Shown: positions 59,422 through 64,000 of the stretch, piece by piece
Numbering within the stretch: position 1 is the first letter of the stretch
How the letters are laid out: every line of letters starts with the position of its first letter
NCBI GenBank assembly: GCA_947462335.1
Contig: OX381705.1
Span: 2,666,001-2,730,000 of the forward strand
Origin: Harmothoe impar
Lineage: Eukaryota; Annelida; Polychaeta; Phyllodocida; Polynoidae
Direction: 5' to 3'
DNA length: 64,000 nucleotides
Made by a program: the position numbers and the translations under genes
Notes under the pieces: generated by a model
Databases searched by the model: none
Told to the model about the DNA's origin: nothing
The model's input: only the letters and a program-made list of their open reading frames with translations

Positions 59422-61985
59422 TCCTTCCCGGGAACTTTCGGAGTCGGAGCCGTACACTCCGCAGCAAAGTGACCGATCTCCAGGCACCTATAGCACTTGG
59501 CGGTCCGCCGATTGATCTTCCTCCGGTTAGGCTGTGTAGCCCCCTGAATGGAAGTCGTCATCTTCTCAAACAGCGATGTGAAAAACGCTGCGTCCATTAT
59601 CGGAGCTTTTGGGTCCGATGATTCCTTCTTTGGAGGAGGGTTTCCACCCCCTTCCGGCTTCCTATTTTTCCACGGCGTTTTAGAGGAATTCCCATTCCTC
59701 TTAAACTGAGCTGCAGAAGCTATCGCTCCCTCTTCCTCACTGCCCGAACCATCAGACTGCTCCGGAGAACACTCTATAATGGCCGAGGCCCGGGTGGGCA
59801 CCCGGTCCCCTAACAGCGACTTCTTGAGAGCATGTATGTCGATGGCCTTAAAAAGGTCATCTAATGACGTATCTGCTCTCCAGGTATCATACACCACATG
59901 TTGTATTTCTGGGTCCCTCAGTCCAGCAACAAACTGAGAGAACAATTCCTTAGAGAATAAGGCATCATGGATTCCTGAAGCTGGATGTACCTTCTTCAGG
60001 AGTCTCATCAGTGCAAGTCCGAAAACCCTCGGGGCCTCGTGCTTGCCTTGCACTCGCTTCTTAAAAGCGACCATCGGGTCAATCCGAGCGGAGTCTCCGT
60101 ATAGGATAGTTCCGATCTCTACCAGTTGTTTGAAAGTGCCGCGGGGTCCGCATTCATCTTTCCACTGCTCCACGGCCATCAGGCCATCTCCCAAGCGCAA
60201 TCCCTTACAGACATACGGAATTGCATCCTGTTGATCCCACCCACTGAGGTTGATGTCCTCAACGGTGGCTCCCAACCACTCTTCCCAAGAGTTTTTCTGC
60301 CAGTAGGGAAAAGGCTCGCTAGCAATGCGTCTAGCAGCGTTGGATGACCCCCTAATTTTGGAGGTTATCGCCAGGCATTTAGAAATGGAAGCCGAGGCGT
60401 CCTTTTCTGTACCCACGTTGTGCAATCCGATCCCAGCTATTGCTGGGTTTGTATCGTACAACTCTTGCAATTCTGTACTCAGAATTGTTCTCCTTGGAGC
60501 CCTCCTCGGACTCTTTGCGCCCGGAGTCGTCCCCGGAGTAGCGCCTCTGGTAGGCACGTTATTCTGCCTCTCCAGATAGGTCTGGTAGGTACCATACGAC
60601 ACCAAATCCTTAGTGGGGTCCACACCTTGACTGAACCACCAATTTTTCTCCTGGTCAGTCATATACTGACACTGCTGGGCCAGAGCAAGCAATCGCTGAT
60701 GCGCCGCTTTCTCTTTTTCCAGTTCCTTGGCCTGTCTCTCAGCCTCCTCCTCTTGCTGTGCCTCCGCCAATTTAGCTTTCGCAGCTTCACCGGCCGCTCG
60801 GAGCCCTTCTTGTCGAGCTCTCAAAACCGCCGCCTCCTGCTCTGCTAATTCCTCAGCGAGGGCTGCATTTTCCTTCATGCGTTCCTGTTGCTGCTCAAGA
60901 GCAGCCTGCTGCTTGCGATACACATCTCGCCTCTCCAATTCCAAGTTTTTCTGTTCATTGAACAGTATGTTTGCTTGGCATTCTCGCCATTGCGACAAAC
61001 TCGAGGGAGTTAAGTCGGTCTTGGCCGCCTTATCTTGTTCGGATGCTTTCTTCAAGCGTTCCGAATCCAGTTGCTGCTCATCCAGTTTCAACTGAGAACG
61101 TGGACTCCGCACCAACTCCGATAATGACCTTCCCCTGCCCGCCGTGTTTACACCTGTCGGAGCCGAAAAGACCTGCTTCGGAATTGGACGGATACCACTG
61201 ATACCCACCCTAGGTGAGTAATCACTCGCCCTACCTCTACCCCTTGCTCGGCCAACCTTTAGTGGTCGTCCTGGCTTTGAAGTAGACAAGGCACCTTCTA
61301 CAGTCATCCCACGTCCCATAGGAAGATTTGGGGTGTCTGTAAAACTCCTGTAATGAGGACCTTTCGGACTGTCATTATCAGCGGAAGCGTACGAGGTACT
61401 GCTATCCTGTATACTCTCCCTGGTCTCTGACAAAAATTTCTCCAAAGAAGTTCTTTTTGCCTTCAGAATGTCACATTCTGACAGTAGACTTCGGCGAGCC
61501 TCCCGTAAGTCTTCAGTGTCCCGAACAAGTTCTGATCGGGTCTCCTCTGCTTCATGGATGACGGCATCTCGGGCCGCACAAATCTGATTCAGATCAGTGT
61601 TTGCCTGAACAAAGTCGGAACGGAGTCCCTGTAGATCAGCCTGTTTCTGATCGAACTCCACTCGAACCCTGCTAAGGGATTGCACCAGCTTCTCGTTCTC
61701 CTCCAACAAAGTTGAAAGCCTTGCGTCTTTCTCCTTGATTTTGGAAGCTCTATGTGTGACTGCACCTTCCAATGCAATCAGACTGCTTTTCCATTCATTC
61801 GACTGTTTCTGAATGGTCAACAACTCCATTTGGGCCATTTGCACACGCTCCTGTATTCTGGCCTCTCTCATGTCGTCGAAACGACGTTCCTCCAAGATGG
61901 TAGCCCTCCGTGGATTCGGAGCGGCTGATCTTGACCCACCAACTTTGAACATTGACAGGCTCATTTCATCTAATGAGCAATTCAT
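59412..61985 (-). CDS. gag: gag polyprotein
   Basis: 857 codons from the first in-frame ATG (61983-61985; MNCSLDEMSLS). The frame is open further upstream but lacks an ATG. The N-terminal third is a long coiled coil (about residues 35-190, Glu/Arg/Gln/Leu heptads). Next come a basic RGRGR patch (about 245-255) and a second coiled coil (about 320-430, EQQQERMKENAALAEELAEQ). A capsid-like helical domain spans about 560-750 (WEEWLGATVEDINLSG ... FSQFVAGLRDPEIQHVVYD). A CCHC zinc knuckle near the end (C831-x2-C834-x4-H839-x4-C844, CYRCLEIGHFAAEC) binds the RNA genome. It builds the intracellular particle. It is much longer than the usual 300-500-residue Ty3/gypsy gag because of the two coiled coils. 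It overlaps pol by 76 nt. Confidence 0.9.
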   Translation of the reverse strand: MNCSLDEMSLSMFKVGGSRSAAPNPRRATILEERRFDDMREARIQERVQMAQMELLTIQKQSNEWKSSLIALEGAVTHRASKIKEKDARLSTLLEENEKLVQSLSRVRVEFDQKQADLQGLRSDFVQANTDLNQICAARDAVIHEAEETRSELVRDTEDLREARRSLLSECDILKAKRTSLEKFLSETRESIQDSSTSYASADNDSPKGPHYRSFTDTPNLPMGRGMTVEGALSTSKPGRPLKVGRARGRGRASDYSPRVGISGIRPIPKQVFSAPTGVNTAGRGRSLSELVRSPRSQLKLDEQQLDSERLKKASEQDKAAKTDLTPSSLSQWRECQANILFNEQKNLELERRDVYRKQQAALEQQQERMKENAALAEELAEQEAAVLRARQEGLRAAGEAAKAKLAEAQQEEEAERQAKELEKEKAAHQRLLALAQQCQYMTDQEKNWWFSQGVDPTKDLVSYGTYQTYLERQNNVPTRGATPGTTPGAKSPRRAPRRTILSTELQELYDTNPAIAGIGLHNVGTEKDASASISKCLAITSKIRGSSNAARRIASEPFPYWQKNSWEEWLGATVEDINLSGWDQQDAIPYVCKGLRLGDGLMAVEQWKDECGPRGTFKQLVEIGTILYGDSARIDPMVAFKKRVQGKHEAPRVFGLALMRLLKKVHPASGIHDALFSKELFSQFVAGLRDPEIQHVVYDTWRADTSLDDLFKAIDIHALKKSLLGDRVPTRASAIIECSPEQSDGSGSEEEGAIASAAQFKRNGNSSKTPWKNRKPEGGGNPPPKKESSDPKAPIMDAAFFTSLFEKMTTSIQGATQPNRRKINRRTAKCYRCLEIGHFAAECTAPTPKVPGKEGN

Positions 61986-62181
61986 TATTTCGGGACCTTT
62001 GTATCCCAAAAATGCGCTTGTCCTGGATGGAACATTCGCACTCCTGCGGGTATCTGCCTCCTTGACGGCATCTAACCCCTCCGGTGATAAGGCTGACGCC
62101 TCATCGGGAGACCTCGCTGCTCCGTCCAGAGCAGGAGGTCTGCGCTACTGCACAGGCTAACCTGCGTTTCACTCAGAACTG
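61986..62181 (-). other. Leader between primer site and gag ATG
   Basis: About 195 nt. An ATG at about 62103 opens a ten-codon upstream frame (MRRQPYHRRG) out of frame with gag. The gag frame is open across most of the leader without an ATG. Confidence 0.5.
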
Positions 62182-62193
62182 GTCACGGCACCA
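62182..62193 (-). other. Primer-binding site, tRNA-His type
   Basis: TGGTGCCGTGAC, one base after the 5' LTR on the minus strand, is complementary to GTCACGGCACCA. That is the 3' end of animal tRNA-His including CCA. Twelve of twelve bases match and the next base differs. Confidence 0.7.
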
Positions 62194-62194
62194 G

Positions 62195-62631
62195 TGTAAT
62201 AAACGATACTTTGTCTCTTTATGATATTGGTAGAGTATCAATTAAAGAACAAAGTCGACACAGTTCGGATCAAGTGTTACAGGTTGCAAATCGGGTTTAT
62301 TCAGAAAACCTAGACAAGCAGTATCTATGTGTGCGAACTCCCTATAGAGTTCGGAACGGGTCAGTAGGCTAATCAGCCGTATTGATCACAGGGTCTCCTT
62401 GCCAGCGTGGCTCAGAGTAACCGACGAGTACCGTCAGATGCTGGGTATATATAGGCAGCCAGCCTGCGCGCGCACACGCAGACCGGAAGCCTATAGCGAC
62501 CTCTGTCCATACCCCAAGCCCGGGGTAGGTGCTGCCACCTACCGTCGGACTGAAGGGTTCGGACTGAGCTCGCAACACAACATCCAACAGCACTCGTCAT
62601 ATAACATACCCGTATAACCCTAGCCCCTACA
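62195..62631 (-). repeat. 5' LTR
   Basis: 437 bp, identical to 49932-50368 except G at 62347 and C at 62378. A TATA box TATATATA (62446-62453, minus) would drive the genomic transcript. AATAAA is at 62296-62301. Confidence 0.95.
62446..62453 (-). promoter_or_regulatory. LTR TATA box
   Basis: CCTATATATACCC on the minus strand, about 250 bp before the end of the LTR, with the poly(A) signal about 150 bp further on. This is a normal U3-R layout. Confidence 0.65.
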
Positions 62632-62635
62632 CAAG
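62632..62635. repeat. Target-site duplication CAAG, right
   Basis: Partner of 49928-49931. Confidence 0.8.
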
Positions 62636-64000
62636 TAATTCACATTTCTCCTCAATGGCATGGTATTCCCTTGTTAAAACCAGAGGACAGGCCGTACATG
62701 AATTTGGCTTCTTTCCGCTGTAGTGCCCTATGTCTGACAAATAGCTATAGTGGACATAAACTTGACAAGCCTGTGCTAAGATTGCAAGGAATGACTTATA
62801 GCAACAAATGGCCAGCAGCGTACAGGGACTTTCACTGCTGCTGTAGAGGGACTGTCCTGACTTCAGCTTCATGCACCATACAACAGGATATCCTGGTTCT
62901 GCAATTCAATAAGTATCAGGAAAGAAGAGCTTTCCAGAGGTGGAGAAGAATGGGCTACCAACTGTCCAATCTCCCCAAATGTCTGTCTGCTGCTTATAAG
63001 TCAGTTGAAATATGTCACCTTTAGATCATCTCCCAGTTGGCAGGTTCTGCAGAAGCCAGGACGCTGTCAGAAACCACTCCAGAGTGTATTATATAGAATG
63101 ATGAACATGTCAGGGGCAAATATAGCACTGGGTGAGGTGAGGTTGACAAATGAGGGAAAGGAGGGGTAATACTGGAAAAGAGTTGTCATGAGGAGGGAAA
63201 GAAGCAGGAAAGACTGGAAAGAAAGCAGTAACAAAAGCAGTAAGGAAGGGGTGGCAGAAGAAATAAGGCAGCAAGGAAATGGAGGAGGAATAACTGAAGT
63301 AAGGCCAAAAGAAAGGAAGGAATGATGATTGAATACAGCAATGTGATGGGAATCTGGAAAGAGGTAAGGTACGGGACAGATGGCCGAGGGTGCAAAAGAC
63401 AACATGCACTCTCCATACATACATCAGCCTCAGTCAATGTTTGCAGAGGGTGAGGTCAATGAGACTAAGATGGAGAGACCTGTTTCTCAGCTTCCACCCT
63501 GCCTGATCTATCACTACAGCGAAGGTGGTAAATACCACAGGGAGGCTGACTAGGGGGTTATAAATGGACTGTCTTGTGGAGGTTTGTCCCAAAGTGAGAG
63601 AATCCTAACCACCACATTGTATTGTGGTAACCAATCTGAGGCAGAGAAGAGTAGTCTCAGATTTGCTCAGAGGTAAATATAAGCAGATATAAGTCACACA
63701 AAACTTTTTTTGGGGGGTGGGGGCTCTGGCCCTGATTTGTCAAACATATTAAAAAACTAACTAGCACTGTGCCTGGAGATGACTGATATGAGCAGGATTT
63801 GCAAACCACATTAGCTGCTTAGGTAATGGTACTGTGAGGACATTGTGTAGGCAACCAGATTAAAACGGTCTCATATCCAATTCTGATATTTCCCATACAT
63901 GCTCTTCTCTATGCACTAGGTATTATTTGCTAGCTCTCATTCACACCAGGACACTCATATTCCTTGTGGTAGCATACCAGTTGTTGACTAATCAAATATT
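62636..64000. repeat. Module D, part right of the retrotransposon
   Basis: 'gatatcctggttctgcaatt' (about 62887; A 19386), 'gatcatctcccag' (63023; C 39415) and 'cgctgtcagaaaccactcca' (63062; A 20431) continue the module. A purine-rich stretch at 63140-63330 gives Ser/Leu/Phe-rich minus frames that are artefacts. From 63450 to the end I see no feature other than a G-run near 63710. Confidence 0.55.

Larger units (their letters stand above)
49932..62631 (-). mobile_element. Ty3/gypsy-type LTR retrotransposon with a third gene
   Basis: 12,700 bp, minus orientation. It has 437-bp LTRs with TGTA...TACA ends that differ at two positions (50084/62347 and 50115/62378), flanking CAAG, a tRNA-His primer site and a polypurine-like tract. 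Order is gag, protease, reverse transcriptase, RNase H, integrase, then a long ORF3. Integrase after RNase H is the Ty3/gypsy (Metaviridae) order. ORF3 and its upstream region explain the large size. It inserted into module D recently. Confidence 0.95.

Noticed and set aside
63067..63437. Minus-strand frames with hydrophobic stretches
   Set aside because: Same purine-tract artefact in module D; the membrane-like residues come from TTC/CTT codons.
1..64000. CRISPR arrays, bacterial operons, rRNA genes
   Set aside because: No such structures; introns, MITEs and an LTR retrotransposon show a eukaryotic nuclear sequence.

Overview
This is repeat-rich, AT-rich animal nuclear DNA. I recognise no host protein-coding gene. 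Spliced genes with GT/AG introns, NF-Y/NRF-1/YY1-type promoter motifs, a Crypton-like transposon, a hAT-like MITE, several foldback elements and a Ty3/gypsy retrotransposon point to a metazoan, probably a marine invertebrate. The species cannot be named from the sequence.

Background layer. Most of the window is a tandem array of an ancestral module of about 8 kb. Copies: Z0 (half module, 1-4.1 kb, old), Z (4.1-11.5 kb, old), A (11.5-20.6 kb), B (20.8-31.4 kb), C (32.0-39.6 kb) and D (about 43-64 kb, old, split by the retrotransposon). A, B and C are recent and align nearly end to end; Z and D are eroded. Within a module two related segments about 4.3 kb apart each carry an AT-rich core with TAATTA, ATCAAT, CTTTGAT and GATTAATC sites. 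The core is seen eight times. The modules look like non-coding, possibly regulatory, DNA.

Insertions. Because A, B and C act as each other's empty sites, younger insertions can be bounded closely. They are an 831-bp retroposon in A with an 11-bp target duplication (19462-20292), a 3.8-kb Crypton-like tyrosine-recombinase transposon in B (22733-26567), a 220-bp TA-flanked foldback MITE in B (30031-30250) and a (TAG)n-tailed segment in B (about 28432-28640). Elsewhere there are a hAT-type MITE with an 8-bp duplication (44118-44570), a nearly perfect 88-bp inverted repeat (40188-40395), CCCAG-ended MITEs (8483-8575, 48320-48466), GC-rich foldbacks and a tRNA-like SINE head (41724-41795).

The Crypton-like gene (minus strand) has three exons with matching splice phases. 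They give an acidic PDEPESV-repeat N-terminus, a helical core-binding domain, and a catalytic domain retaining R, HxxR, H and Y. Its first exon carries a reading-frame break.

The LTR retrotransposon (49932-62631, minus strand, 12.7 kb, TSD CAAG) is young: its two 437-bp LTRs differ at two positions. It has a tRNA-His primer-binding site and a gag with a zinc knuckle. A GGGAAAC slippery site plus hairpin sits at the gag stop for -1 entry into pol. Pol (protease-RT-RNase H-integrase) has two in-frame TAG codons. In the position of env lies an intact 1137-codon third ORF with two C2H2-type zinc fingers and coiled coils, preceded by its own CpG-rich promoter-like region. This third gene is the most unusual item in the window.
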